From IMG/VR virus record IMGVR_UViG_3300005082_000091, positions 1-40,172 of that record: 40,172 bases of DNA. One strand, written 5' to 3'. Below the pieces are notes generated by a model. That model saw only the letters and a program-made list of their open reading frames with translations, ran no database searches and had not been told where the DNA came from. The DNA is from a virus. The position numbers were made by a program, and so were the translations under genes. Positions 30,308 to 38,885 of the stretch are shown here, piece after piece (positions within the stretch are counted from its first letter, which is position 1; the number at the start of each line of letters is the position of its first letter).

Positions 30308-31050
30308 TTTTGAATACACACGAAATATTTCCGGCAGCCATTATAAACGCCTCAATTGCACACGCCCGGGAAACTTACCCGCTGGAGTGTTGCGGGGCGG
30401 TGATCAGCTGTGAGTATGTCAGGTTTGAGAATACATCGAACGATCCGGCAAACGAATTTGTCATTGATGATCCGGCATTTGATGCTGCATACGCAGCCGG
30501 GAACGTCGAGGCGGTTATCCATAGCCACGATGATTGCGGATATGCCTCGTATGCAGATATGGCGCAGCAGCAAGCCGTTGATGTGCCTTATGGCATAATA
30601 AATATGCGCGGTGGTGCTCCTTTCCAGATCGTGTTTTTTGGCGATTGCCTGCAAGCTGAATCGCTTTTAGGGCGCCCTTGGTTTTTCGGCGTGTGGGACT
30701 GCTGGACACTTGTTCGCGATTACTTCACAAAAGAGTTTGGCCGGACCGGTCCCAACCCTCCTAAAGAATACGGATTTTGGGAGCGGGGAGAATCCGTTTT
30801 TGAGGAATACATTGAGTCTGCCCCGATAAGAAAAATAAGAGTTTCAGACGCCATGTCCGGGGATCTACTATTTTACAGGCTGTCAAGTACGACAAAATAC
30901 TTCGACCATTGCGGCATCATGCAGGACAAAAGCCTTGTCTTACACCATTTTTTAGGCCGGCAATCTGCCAGATATCCTGTATCGTTTCAGCGTCAGGCGC
31001 TCAGGGCCGCATACCGGTTTGATCCTGGGAAGGAGGGATGGAATGATTAG
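30304..31050 (+). CDS. Tail tip peptidase K-like: JAMM plus NlpC/P60
   Basis: The 248-aa protein has two peptidase domains. The first is a JAMM metalloprotease: TYPLECCGAV (Glu 28) then VIHSHDDCGYASYADM, giving the two His and the Asp. The second is an NlpC/P60 cell-wall amidase: the catalytic Cys in GVWDCWTLVRDYF and the His in FDHCGIM. As lambda gpK, it likely cuts peptidoglycan at infection or processes tail-tip proteins. Starts four bases inside the end of the L-like gene. Confidence 0.88.
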   Translation: MILNTHEIFPAAIINASIAHARETYPLECCGAVISCEYVRFENTSNDPANEFVIDDPAFDAAYAAGNVEAVIHSHDDCGYASYADMAQQQAVDVPYGIINMRGGAPFQIVFFGDCLQAESLLGRPWFFGVWDCWTLVRDYFTKEFGRTGPNPPKEYGFWERGESVFEEYIESAPIRKIRVSDAMSGDLLFYRLSSTTKYFDHCGIMQDKSLVLHHFLGRQSARYPVSFQRQALRAAYRFDPGKEGWND

Positions 31051-31645
31051 TCTTTATGGATCTCTGGCCAGGGCATTCCGGAAAAAATATAAAACAGACC
31101 CCAAAAATATCCCCATTTGCGCCCAGTCTGGCCGGGATGTGGTCCAGGCGTTGGATGCAAATTTCCGTGGCTTCCGGGCTATGATCAAAAGGGGCGGTCA
31201 ATATAAATTCACGCGCGGTGCGGCCTTGTTAGGCGGCAAGGATGTATCTGAGCGCGAACTCGAAATTGGATTCGGAGGAGAGGATTGGCACCTGATGCCT
31301 GTTGCCGCAGGGTGCAAAAATGGTGTTTTGCAAACAATAGCAGGTGTCGTCCTTATCGTTGTTGGGGCTGTGGTCTCATATGCATCATCAGGCACATTAG
31401 CATCTATTGGCGGCGGAATGATGAATGTAGGCGCGGCAATGGCTATTGGCGGCGTAGCTCAAATGCTCTTTCAATCGCCTACGTCTGACTACTCATCCAG
31501 GGAGTCTGCGGACGAAAGGCCGTCATACTTGTTCGATGGGCCTGTTAACACATCTGGCCCGGGGGCAACTCTCCCATTGGCTTTTGGTAAAACTTGGATC
31601 GGGACCCATACGGTTTCCGCAGGGATGACGGTTGAAGATGTTTAA
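31043..31645 (+). CDS. Tail assembly protein I-like
   Basis: The 200-aa protein has a globular first half and a hydrophobic Gly/Ala-rich segment (VGAVVSYASSGTLASIGGGM), like lambda gpI. ATG 31043 is selected because AAGGAGG (31030-31036) precedes it; the frame opens 8 codons earlier without a site. It overlaps both neighbours, K-like before and J-like after, in the normal lambda order. Confidence 0.82.
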   Translation: MISLYGSLARAFRKKYKTDPKNIPICAQSGRDVVQALDANFRGFRAMIKRGGQYKFTRGAALLGGKDVSERELEIGFGGEDWHLMPVAAGCKNGVLQTIAGVVLIVVGAVVSYASSGTLASIGGGMMNVGAAMAIGGVAQMLFQSPTSDYSSRESADERPSYLFDGPVNTSGPGATLPLAFGKTWIGTHTVSAGMTVEDV

Positions 31646-34600
31646 AGTAAGTGGCCGGGGCGGGTCGTCATCATCGTCATCAAAAACATATGTGCCCTAT
31701 GAAGCAGAAAATAGCTTGCAATCAAACACGCAGGCCCGGTTGCTTGAATTTATTTGCTCCGGAAGAATCAAGGGTCCTGCCATCGGTGATTCGTGGGCAA
31801 AGTCCCTATTTTTGAACGAAACACCTGTGGTTTCAGAAGATGGCACTGAAAATTTTCAGGGTGTCACCGTTGCGGGGCGGCTTGGGACATCAGATCAAAA
31901 CTATATCACTGGGCACGGTGCGATAGAAATTGAAACGGACATGCTGTCCGTGGACGTTACTCAATCAGGCGGACCCATTGCCCATTCCATCGTGAACGGT
32001 GATATTGATGATTTGCGCATTACTCTGCAATGGCCGTATATGGTTACCCAAACCGACAAAGGAGATCTTGAAACAACGTCAGTGGCTTATCGGATAACGG
32101 TAACACCTGACGGCGGGTCAGGTGCAGAGCAGACCGCTATAGAAAAAACGTTATCTGGGAAATGTGTATCGACATACCGAAATCAGCATACCATAAAAAA
32201 TATCGCACAATATGGTGTATCACCATGGGTAGTAAGGGTTTACCGCATCACTGCAGATGCGGCAGACTCAAAGACAAAAAATACAATGCAGTGGTACTCT
32301 TATACTGAGATCACAAATGCAAAAATGCGTCATCCGAACACAGCATTCTTCGGGCTTATTTTCGATTCTAAATTGTTTGGTGACACCCTGCCGTCAAGGG
32401 CGCTCTACATTTACGGTTGTGACGAAATTGAGTATCCGGCTAATTTTAACCCTGAGACCGGTGAGTATACCGGAATATGGGACGGTGAAACATGGGAAAC
32501 CGGATGGACTGACAGCGCGCCATGGATATTGCGGTATCTCATCACAAACGAAACCAATGGCCTCGGCCTGCCAGAATCATACGTAAACAAGTGGTTTCTT
32601 TATACAGTCGGACAATTTTCCGATGAACATATTGAGCACACAAGGAGATACCGGCAGCCTAACGGGACATATGCCACTGAGACAATCACAAGGCCAAGGT
32701 TCTCATTCAACGGCGTAATCCAGGATCGGGGCCAGGCACTAAAAGTAATCAGCAATCTTGCATCTGTTTTTATGGGATTCCCTGTGTGGTCATCTGGCGA
32801 AGTCTCTTTTGTCAATGATATGCCAAAGGACGTTACCCGTATTGCGTGCCCTGCGAACGTAAAAGACGGTTTTTTTGAATATGGACCTGGTGCTGAAAAA
32901 TCAGCACGAACTACGGTTGTCAACGTGTCTTATAATGACCCTGATAACTTTGGGAGATTGACGACATATCCGGTCCAGGACGATGATGAAATCAAACGGT
33001 ATGGATATAATACATCTGATATCACAGCCATCGGCTGCAACAATGCGGCTGAGGCAATATACCGGGCGCGGCACCACCTCAGAACGAACAATATACAAAC
33101 TGACCCGATTTCGTTCATAGGTGGAAAAGAATGGGCCGACTTGGAGCCAGGTGAAATTATCGGCGTGCAAGATCCTAATTATGCCGATGTCAACTTGTCC
33201 GGCAGGATCGCTGGATCAACCACAACATCCATAACGGTTGATCGGGATGTCGAAATTGAATCAGGTGTAACATATACGCTGATTGTCCCGTTGTCAGATA
33301 TAGAGGGATCGGTTGAAAGGACCCTGACAAATACCCCTGGCACAACCAGGGAGCTGACATGGGAAACGGCTATGGACTATGCACCTAATGTGGCATTGCC
33401 ATGGGTGCTGTCCAGTTCGTCTGTTGCTATCCGAAAGTTTATGGCCCTTGGCGCAGAAGAAAAAGACGATGGTAGTTACGAGGTTTCCGGGTGGGAATAC
33501 GACGAAAATAAGTGGGATATCATAGAGAATGGTATTATCGTTGATGATCCACCCGATACAACCATATCCAGCGGTGCGATGTCCCCGCCATCCGGAATAA
33601 ACATCCAGACATACACCTACACCGAGGGTGATCACAATATCCGCAAATACGGCATGTTGATATCCTGGGAAAAAAGCACCGATACCCGTTTATCTCATTA
33701 TAGAATAATCGCATCAAAGGACGGTGGCGGATGGTATTCTCTCGATGGCGGTGACACGGCCAAGACATCATATGATTATAAAAGCGTAACGTCAGGCGAT
33801 TATAGTTTTGCTGTCCAGGCCATCGGCGTTGCCTCTCAATCTACATGGGTTTATTACAACGATTTTACGTTAAATGTCGGCCTGAATGCGCCAGAACCGC
33901 CAACAAACTTAAGGTGTGTTGATAACCCAACGCAGAGTTATTTTACTGGGAAAGACTGCGAAATTGCTTGGGATGCGTCAATCGGCGCAGAATACACCCC
34001 TGACGGCAGTGATGACGCTCCATTCACCACGGCGGATGCCGCCGGAGACGCCAATGTAGCCGGTTATAAAATTGAGGTTTACGACGGCTTAACGCTTGTC
34101 CGTACCGCATACACAGAAGGGAAAACCGTCCTTTCATGGTCTTATACTTTTCAGATGAATGGGGATGATAATGGTGAACCGATACGGAATATAAATTTCC
34201 GCGTCTACACCCTGGACGTTTCGGGCGTTGAGTCTGAAACTTATGAGTCCTTGTCCGCATCGAATCCGTTGCCATCACTTGCAACATCAACCCCCACTAT
34301 TGTTGAGTATGGCGGCGGAATATCGGTCTCATGGCCGCTTGTTGATGACAATGACATGCTTGGATATTCAATTGAGGTAGACGGTTCGGCAGTTGCTTTT
34401 ATAAATCACCCTGGCAACACACATCAATATACCAACGTTGAATTTGGCACAGACTACGATTTTGAGATTATCCCATATGACGAATTCGGGGCCGGGACGG
34501 GCAGCCTTTCCGCAACCGGGTCACCGGTCAAAATACCTGGTGTAAATGTTGACGTCGAAGTGTCTGGATCTATCACTATGTCAGATTCTGACGGCAACAC

Positions 34601-35651
34601 AGCAGAGACGATGGCCGCGCTGTATGACGGGCTTATAAGCGCAGGAGGCGTGAGTTATACCGTTGCCGGTACTGACAAATACATTGAGTACTCATACAGC
34701 CTTACAAACTACTTTGACCGGGTGTCTGTCTGCACATCAGATGCAAACGGCCAGGTTTATTTTGCTTTCTCAGATGATGGAACGACATGGACATGGTTAA
34801 AAGCCCAAACCGATCATAGCCTTGACTCCGAAGGTAAGCTTGTTTCGGCCACAGACCAGGCCGACGCAGCGACGAACTATTGGCAGCTTGATGCCGGCCA
34901 AAATATTGCATTATTCCCGAATCGCCTTGTTGCAAAAAAAGTCAGGCTTTATTTCACCGGCAGCTACTCCACTACCATTTTTGAGTTTGTGCCGGCCAGG
35001 ATTTTGATATCTGAGCTTGGGGCGATAAGCGAACTTTCGGTTATTACCGAAAATTGCGGACGGCTCCGGGCAGGCCGGATAGAGAGCAACGATGGCGGCT
35101 CGTATTGGGATCTTGACAACGGAATGCTTGTTGTCGGGTCTGGGCAAGGCAGTATCCATGGCAACTCAATCACAGCAGGGACTGTTACAGCCACACAGAT
35201 AGGCGCAAACGAAATCATATCATCATCTGCCAACCTTGGGAATGCCGTGGTCAACACCCTAAAAATAAAGAATCAGGCTGTTACGATACCTGTGAGCACA
35301 AATACAAGTTCAACTAAAACATTAACATCAACGTCCTCTACTTTGCTATTGTCATTGACAATAGCATCGACTGGTTCTCCCATAACCGTAATGATTAGTT
35401 GCTATGGTTACAATACTAACGGTGATTACGCCAATGCTTTAGGTGTAATTATTAAAAGAGGGTCCACGACGTTAAGGACGGCCCAACCATTTATTTTTGG
35501 AGACCGTGCTCAACCAACAAACTTTATACTGTCAGATACACCAGGGGCCGGAAATCATACATATTATATTTATGGGTATAATGTGATTCCATCGTTCGGG
35601 AATATTATAATTACTAATAGGTACATAGGGCTGTTGGAGACAAAAAAATGA
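31638..35651 (+). CDS. Tail tip attachment protein J-like
   Basis: The 1337-aa protein is the receptor-binding tail tip hub. It opens with a Gly/Ser-rich start (FKVSGRGGSSSSSSK) and SLQSNTQARLLEFICSGRIKG, then the conserved AIEIETDMLSVDVT and FFGLIFDSKLFG, followed by fibronectin-like repeats in the middle (residues about 660-980) and a C-terminal ISELGAISELSVITENCGRL region that leads to the receptor-binding end. ATG 31638 is chosen over TTG 31632. The repeats and C-terminus would decide host range. Confidence 0.9.
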   Translation: MFKVSGRGGSSSSSSKTYVPYEAENSLQSNTQARLLEFICSGRIKGPAIGDSWAKSLFLNETPVVSEDGTENFQGVTVAGRLGTSDQNYITGHGAIEIETDMLSVDVTQSGGPIAHSIVNGDIDDLRITLQWPYMVTQTDKGDLETTSVAYRITVTPDGGSGAEQTAIEKTLSGKCVSTYRNQHTIKNIAQYGVSPWVVRVYRITADAADSKTKNTMQWYSYTEITNAKMRHPNTAFFGLIFDSKLFGDTLPSRALYIYGCDEIEYPANFNPETGEYTGIWDGETWETGWTDSAPWILRYLITNETNGLGLPESYVNKWFLYTVGQFSDEHIEHTRRYRQPNGTYATETITRPRFSFNGVIQDRGQALKVISNLASVFMGFPVWSSGEVSFVNDMPKDVTRIACPANVKDGFFEYGPGAEKSARTTVVNVSYNDPDNFGRLTTYPVQDDDEIKRYGYNTSDITAIGCNNAAEAIYRARHHLRTNNIQTDPISFIGGKEWADLEPGEIIGVQDPNYADVNLSGRIAGSTTTSITVDRDVEIESGVTYTLIVPLSDIEGSVERTLTNTPGTTRELTWETAMDYAPNVALPWVLSSSSVAIRKFMALGAEEKDDGSYEVSGWEYDENKWDIIENGIIVDDPPDTTISSGAMSPPSGINIQTYTYTEGDHNIRKYGMLISWEKSTDTRLSHYRIIASKDGGGWYSLDGGDTAKTSYDYKSVTSGDYSFAVQAIGVASQSTWVYYNDFTLNVGLNAPEPPTNLRCVDNPTQSYFTGKDCEIAWDASIGAEYTPDGSDDAPFTTADAAGDANVAGYKIEVYDGLTLVRTAYTEGKTVLSWSYTFQMNGDDNGEPIRNINFRVYTLDVSGVESETYESLSASNPLPSLATSTPTIVEYGGGISVSWPLVDDNDMLGYSIEVDGSAVAFINHPGNTHQYTNVEFGTDYDFEIIPYDEFGAGTGSLSATGSPVKIPGVNVDVEVSGSITMSDSDGNTAETMAALYDGLISAGGVSYTVAGTDKYIEYSYSLTNYFDRVSVCTSDANGQVYFAFSDDGTTWTWLKAQTDHSLDSEGKLVSATDQADAATNYWQLDAGQNIALFPNRLVAKKVRLYFTGSYSTTIFEFVPARILISELGAISELSVITENCGRLRAGRIESNDGGSYWDLDNGMLVVGSGQGSIHGNSITAGTVTATQIGANEIISSSANLGNAVVNTLKIKNQAVTIPVSTNTSSTKTLTSTSSTLLLSLTIASTGSPITVMISCYGYNTNGDYANALGVIIKRGSTTLRTAQPFIFGDRAQPTNFILSDTPGAGNHTYYIYGYNVIPSFGNIIITNRYIGLLETKK

Positions 35652-36157
35652 TTGTTAATTACGCTATATATGACAAGTCCACAGGTGAAATTTTATCCAC
35701 AGGCATATGTCCTGAGGATCTTGTCAAATTACAAGCTACCCAAGAGCATACGGCTGTTTATATCGGTGCGGTTAGCCAAGCAGATCAAAAGATAGATTTA
35801 ACCACTCAAGAGCCTACTGACAAAACGGACGACGAGGTTATTGATTACCGGTATCGACAGGTACGGTTTCAAACGCCGGATCTTTATGACATCAATGATA
35901 TCGACGATGCAGCCCTAAATGAACGGATAGAGGTTTTTTATTTTGGGCAAGTCACAGCCACAACATGGCGCACTGAGAATTATAAGGCCCTTCGAAAGGC
36001 CGCATACTCAAATATTTCAGATCGTGCAGACGCAGCAGTAAAAATCAAAAGAGGTACAAAAACCGGAAACGCGGACCTGGTCGCCGAGGGTGAGGCACAA
36101 TTGGATGCCCTGGATGATCACGATTGGGCCGTGAAAGAGCGGTTTCCGAAGGAATAA
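35648..36157 (+). CDS. Distal tail protein, unknown
   Basis: The 169-aa acidic protein starts in the end of the J-like gene (ATGA). Its first half is beta-rich (MIVNYAIYDKSTGEILSTG), followed by a helical part rich in Ala and Asp (ALRKAAYSNISDRADAAVKI). This resembles tail fibre or assembly proteins found after J, where a fibre or its chaperone is expected. No motif is diagnostic. Confidence 0.6.
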   Translation: MIVNYAIYDKSTGEILSTGICPEDLVKLQATQEHTAVYIGAVSQADQKIDLTTQEPTDKTDDEVIDYRYRQVRFQTPDLYDINDIDDAALNERIEVFYFGQVTATTWRTENYKALRKAAYSNISDRADAAVKIKRGTKTGNADLVAEGEAQLDALDDHDWAVKERFPKE

Positions 36158-36169
36158 GGAAATAAAAGG

Positions 36170-36226
36170 ATGGATACACTTATCAACGCCGCCACTGCGG
36201 CTGTAACAACAAACAGAACAGCTTAA
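36170..36226 (+). CDS. Very short ORF after tail gene, doubtful
   Basis: ATG 36170 follows AAGGAAA and gives only 18 aa (MDTLINAATAAVTTNRTA). It could be a remnant of a larger tail gene or a tiny peptide. No support beyond the start signal. Confidence 0.2.
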   Translation: MDTLINAATAAVTTNRTA

Positions 36227-36238
36227 GGATTTAACGAA

Positions 36239-36496
36239 ATGAAAACACCATCTCCTGTTTTTGCAAAATTTAATATTCCGATTGGGGTCCCCTGGGGACC
36301 AATGGTAACTATTCCGGCAAATACAGATCTATCAACCCTGGGTTACCCAGCAATTGCCAGTGAAACTGGATTTACAGTCTATTGGGGGGATGATGCATCA
36401 TCTACATATAACTGGCCGGCACACACGGCCTTTGTGGTTCATCCGACTGCTAAACCCAAATTGGTTTCTGACACGCTTTGTGTGATTGTTGGTTAA
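36239..36496 (+). CDS. Small tail-region protein, unknown
   Basis: The 85-aa product has an AAGGA site before ATG 36239 and is rich in Pro, Gly and Thr (KFNIPIGVPWGPMVTIPANT), with no recognised family. Its stop (TAA 36494-36496) is in the same reading frame as the following open frame, which continues for 206 codons. The two may once have been one gene. Confidence 0.5.
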   Translation: MKTPSPVFAKFNIPIGVPWGPMVTIPANTDLSTLGYPAIASETGFTVYWGDDASSTYNWPAHTAFVVHPTAKPKLVSDTLCVIVG

Positions 36497-36571
36497 ATAA
36501 TAAAGTTAAATACTGAAATATACTCCGGGCATTTTGCTGATGCCGGAACGACTCCGTTTAAGATTTGTCGG

Positions 36572-37114
36572 ATGAACGGGCAACCGTATTTAAGTGAGAT
36601 CGATATGTCGAATCTGCCTGCTATCAGTATGCAAACCCTTATCGGGCCAGGAGAATCGGAAGACGTTATAAAGCAGAAATCAAACTCGGCTGGAGTTTTC
36701 CAGGCCCATCAAGGTTTGTGCATAATGCCCTATGACCACTCTGCTAATGCCTTTTCAGTCGAAGAATGGGAAGCCTATATTAAGTACACTAAAAAGATAT
36801 CAGGCATGCGTATATTAACCATGAAAGAAGCTTACAAACTAATAGCGCTTTCCGGGGCATGGGTTAATTCAGAAGGAACGACATATATCAGGAGCTTCGA
36901 TGACAAATGGGATGACAAGATAAGGCAAGACTCCGTTGCTGTTAGTGCAGGCATACATGTGCCTGCTCTCTATGGGCAAACAGACCCTTGGGGAGCCGGT
37001 GTTTATGATAAAAACAATATAGGCAGGGATCAGAAAGCGGGAGCCTCAGATGGTGGGTCAACCCCACAACTCCTAATCGGCGGTGGCGTCCTGGCAGGCG
37101 CGGCCTACATTTAA
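36572..37114 (+). CDS. Distal tail protein, possibly 5'-truncated
   Basis: From ATG 36572 the product has 180 aa, but there is no ribosome-binding site and the same frame stays open upstream to 36497 with protein-like sequence (LNTEIYSGHFADAGTTPFKI). The middle (MPYDHSANAFSVEEWEAYI, then MRILTMKEAYKLI) resembles the end of polysaccharide deacetylase-type domains found in some tail fibres; the C-terminus is Gly-rich (LLIGGGVLAGAAYI). It could be a damaged fibre gene or start at a non-standard codon. Confidence 0.45.
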   Translation: MNGQPYLSEIDMSNLPAISMQTLIGPGESEDVIKQKSNSAGVFQAHQGLCIMPYDHSANAFSVEEWEAYIKYTKKISGMRILTMKEAYKLIALSGAWVNSEGTTYIRSFDDKWDDKIRQDSVAVSAGIHVPALYGQTDPWGAGVYDKNNIGRDQKAGASDGGSTPQLLIGGGVLAGAAYI

Positions 37115-37132
37115 TATTGTATAAAATTGATT

Positions 37133-37381
37133 ATGAAAATTAAAAAATCATACGTTTCAAACTGCCTAATATTCGCAGTTTTAGAGGCTATAAAAAAAGG
37201 CAAATACATAGTTTTCAGAAAAACCAGGCACAAGCACAATTGGTTTTGTTTCAATTATCACGTTTTAACGATTCCGCCTGAAATTGTAGAGCAACACGCC
37301 GAAAGTTTTGTGCCTGAAAAAGGAGACTTGGGCCCATTGCCTCAGCCGCTTTTCCGGGGGCGGGTTAAGAAAGGGGATTGA
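37133..37381 (+). CDS. Small conserved phage protein, unknown
   Basis: The 82-aa product starts at ATG 37133. It is basic and aromatic (EAIKKGKYIVFRKTRHKHNW, then FCFNYHVLTIPP) and ends with a polar segment. I know similar short proteins in late phage operons, with no known role. It ends two bases before the holin-like gene. Confidence 0.5.
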   Translation: MKIKKSYVSNCLIFAVLEAIKKGKYIVFRKTRHKHNWFCFNYHVLTIPPEIVEQHAESFVPEKGDLGPLPQPLFRGRVKKGD

Positions 37382-37383
37382 TA

Positions 37384-37548
37384 TTGGAAAGACACGACCT
37401 TTGGCAATGGGCGAGCATAGCTGCTCTGTGGTTTTGTCACAATTTAAACGCAGTTTTGGCCGCAATTTTAACGGTTATGAATATTGTCTGGGTCGGGGCC
37501 AGGCTATGGGATTGGTTTAAGAAAAAAAAGGTGAAGGCAGTAAAATGA
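37384..37548 (+). CDS. Small membrane protein, holin candidate
   Basis: TTG 37384 follows AAAGGGG with correct spacing and opens a 54-aa frame: MERHDLWQW, then a hydrophobic stretch of about 35 residues (ASIAALWFCHNLNAVLAAIL, then TVMNIVWVGARLW) able to form one or two membrane segments, and a Lys-rich tail (KKKKVKAVK). Size, charge layout and place in the lysis region fit a small holin or spanin partner. Overlaps the next start (ATGA). Confidence 0.55.
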   Translation: MERHDLWQWASIAALWFCHNLNAVLAAILTVMNIVWVGARLWDWFKKKKVKAVK

Positions 37549-37763
37549 AAAGCAAAATTTATTTAGGCGAGAAGGTAGACAACAAAGAGAGAAAGTTCGG
37601 GTCGGCGTTGGGGTATTGCCCTGCGTTAATCATTGATGAAGACGGCACAGAATCAAACGCCTTGTTTACAAAGGAACAACTCGATGTGGCCATCGCCAGG
37701 GCAGAGCGCAACCCGGAGGATATTCCGGAAAAAACAATATGGCAGTCTTTTTTTGGAGCGTAA
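37545..37763 (+). CDS. Small lysis-region protein, unknown
   Basis: The 72-aa product starts at ATG 37545, overlapping the previous stop. It is soluble (YLGEKVDNKERKFGSALGYC, then ALFTKEQLDVAIARAERNP) with no recognised motif. Operon placement between the holin-like and DUF5675 genes suggests a lysis or release accessory role. Confidence 0.5.
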   Translation: MKSKIYLGEKVDNKERKFGSALGYCPALIIDEDGTESNALFTKEQLDVAIARAERNPEDIPEKTIWQSFFGA

Positions 37764-37764
37764 T

Positions 37765-38232
37765 ATGAGAATAACCGTAAACAGATTTATATCAGATGAT
37801 AACACTACGATAAGCCAGGTTTTTGTAGATGGCCGGTTTGTTTGCTTCGGCCTTGAGGACGAATACCGGGCAGAAAAAATTAGAGGCGAAACTCGGATAC
37901 ATGAAGGAGTATATAATATTGGCATCCGTGATACTGGTGGGTTCCATGGTAGATACTCAAAACGGTTCGGACATTTACATCAAGGGATGCTTCAAATTTT
38001 AGATGTCCCTGGATTTGAATATATACTCATTCATTGTGGTAACACGGACAAAGACACAGCAGGTTGCCTGCTTGTCGGAGAAGGAGCCATCACGACTTAC
38101 GGAAACATGATGATCACGCAGAGCGTGGCGGCATACAAACGACTCTATTCCGATGTAATCTTTGCGGCCATGTCAGGCAATTTAGACATCAGTTTTATTG
38201 ATGCTGATATGGATCTAAAAGGATCAGCCTGA
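37765..38232 (+). CDS. DUF5675 protein, lysis-associated
   Basis: The 155-aa protein matches the DUF5675 family: RFVCFGLEDEYRAEKIRGET, GVYNIGIRD, and the conserved YILIHCGNTDKDTAGCLLVG containing His, Asp and Cys residues that resemble an active site. In phages this family sits beside holins and is suspected to act on the cell wall; this is not firmly established. No other endolysin is evident, so it is the best lysin candidate. Start ATG 37765. Confidence 0.75.
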   Translation: MRITVNRFISDDNTTISQVFVDGRFVCFGLEDEYRAEKIRGETRIHEGVYNIGIRDTGGFHGRYSKRFGHLHQGMLQILDVPGFEYILIHCGNTDKDTAGCLLVGEGAITTYGNMMITQSVAAYKRLYSDVIFAAMSGNLDISFIDADMDLKGSA

Positions 38233-38654
38233 TGGATATCAGCGGAATAGGTACGGCATTGTCAGGGGCTATCGACACCGTGGCTGATAAATTTTTTGTC
38301 GATGCAAAAGATAAAGAGGCCTTCAAACTCAAGGCGATTGAACTGCAGCAGCATGGAGAGTTCAAAGCCCAGGAGATTCAACTTTCTGCAATACTTGCCG
38401 AGGCAAAAAGCAAAGATCCGTGGACGAGCCGGGCTCGTCCATCTTTTTTATATGTCATTTATATAATGATCTTGGCAGGTATACCCATGGGTATTCTGTC
38501 TGTGTTTAAGCCGGACATGTCTGTGCAGATTGCGGCGGGGATGCAAGCTTGGCTTGCTGCGATCCCTGATCCATTATGGACCGTATTTGGGGTTGGATAT
38601 CTGGGTTACACCGGGGCACGGAGTCTTATTGATAAAAAATCTCTGAAAAAATAA
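38232..38654 (+). CDS. Holin of the 3TM (GTA-type) family
   Basis: The 140-aa protein has a soluble charged N-terminus ([20 protein letters not shown]) and two to three membrane segments: [37 protein letters not shown] and the last one ending GARSLIDKK. The motif [13 protein letters not shown] is typical of GTA_holin_3TM proteins. It should permeabilise the inner membrane at the end of infection. It overlaps the DUF5675 stop (TGATGG) and is the last prophage gene. Confidence 0.82.
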   Translation: MDISGIGTALSGAIDTVADKFFVDAKDKEAFKLKAIELQQHGEFKAQEIQLSAILAEAKSKDPWTSRARPSFLYVIYIMILAGIPMGILSVFKPDMSVQIAAGMQAWLAAIPDPLWTVFGVGYLGYTGARSLIDKKSLKK

Positions 38655-38693
38655 ACACACCCATGTTTATCCTGCTTTTTGCAGGGGGGCTCT

Positions 38694-38709
38694 GGTCATA
38701 AATATGACC
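38694..38709. repeat. GGTCATA-AA-TATGACC palindrome at prophage end
   Basis: A perfect 7-bp inverted repeat with a 2-bp centre lies between the last phage gene and the tRNA. Its left flank (GCTCTGGTCATAAA, 38689-38702) is found again, reversed, at 17-4 inside the 3' end of the integrase gene. Such repeated short sites near both ends of a prophage are often arm-type integrase sites. Confidence 0.45.
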
Positions 38710-38717
38710 AAAATCAC

Positions 38718-38750
38718 AAAATAAAAAAGGTCTCGGAAAACTCCGAAACC
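38718..38750 (-). terminator. Intrinsic terminator of tRNA-Pro
   Basis: On the minus strand GGTTTCGGA (38750-38742) pairs with TCCGAGACC (38737-38729), one G-U pair and a 4-nt loop, followed by a TTTTTTATTTT tract. It begins 12 bp after the tRNA end and would stop the tRNA transcript before it enters the prophage. Confidence 0.7.
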
Positions 38751-38762
38751 CTTGTTGTTTGG

Positions 38763-38839
38763 TGGTCGGGATGAGAGGATTTGAACCTCCGACCCCCTCG
38801 TCCCGAACGAGGTGCTCTACCAGGCTGAGCCACATCCCG
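38763..38839 (-). tRNA. tRNA-Pro (anticodon CGG)
   Basis: The 77-nt gene folds as a full cloverleaf: acceptor CGGGATG with CATCCCG, discriminator A and encoded CCA, D arm with GCTCAGCCTGGTAGAGC, anticodon arm CCTCG-TTCGGGA-CGAGG with anticodon CGG, and T arm GGAGG-TTCAAAT-CCTCT. It is very close to the bacterial tRNA-Pro consensus. Its 3' end faces the prophage, so it is a probable integration target, although the left copy of any att repeat lies outside the window. Confidence 0.95.
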
Positions 38840-38885
38840 ACGCATAAACCGCTACTTAATATACCAGAATTAAGAAAATGTCAAT

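Noticed and set aside
38671-38685. CCTGC-TTTTT-GCAGG hairpin as late terminator
   Set aside because: The stem is followed by G residues, not T, so intrinsic termination on the plus strand is unlikely.
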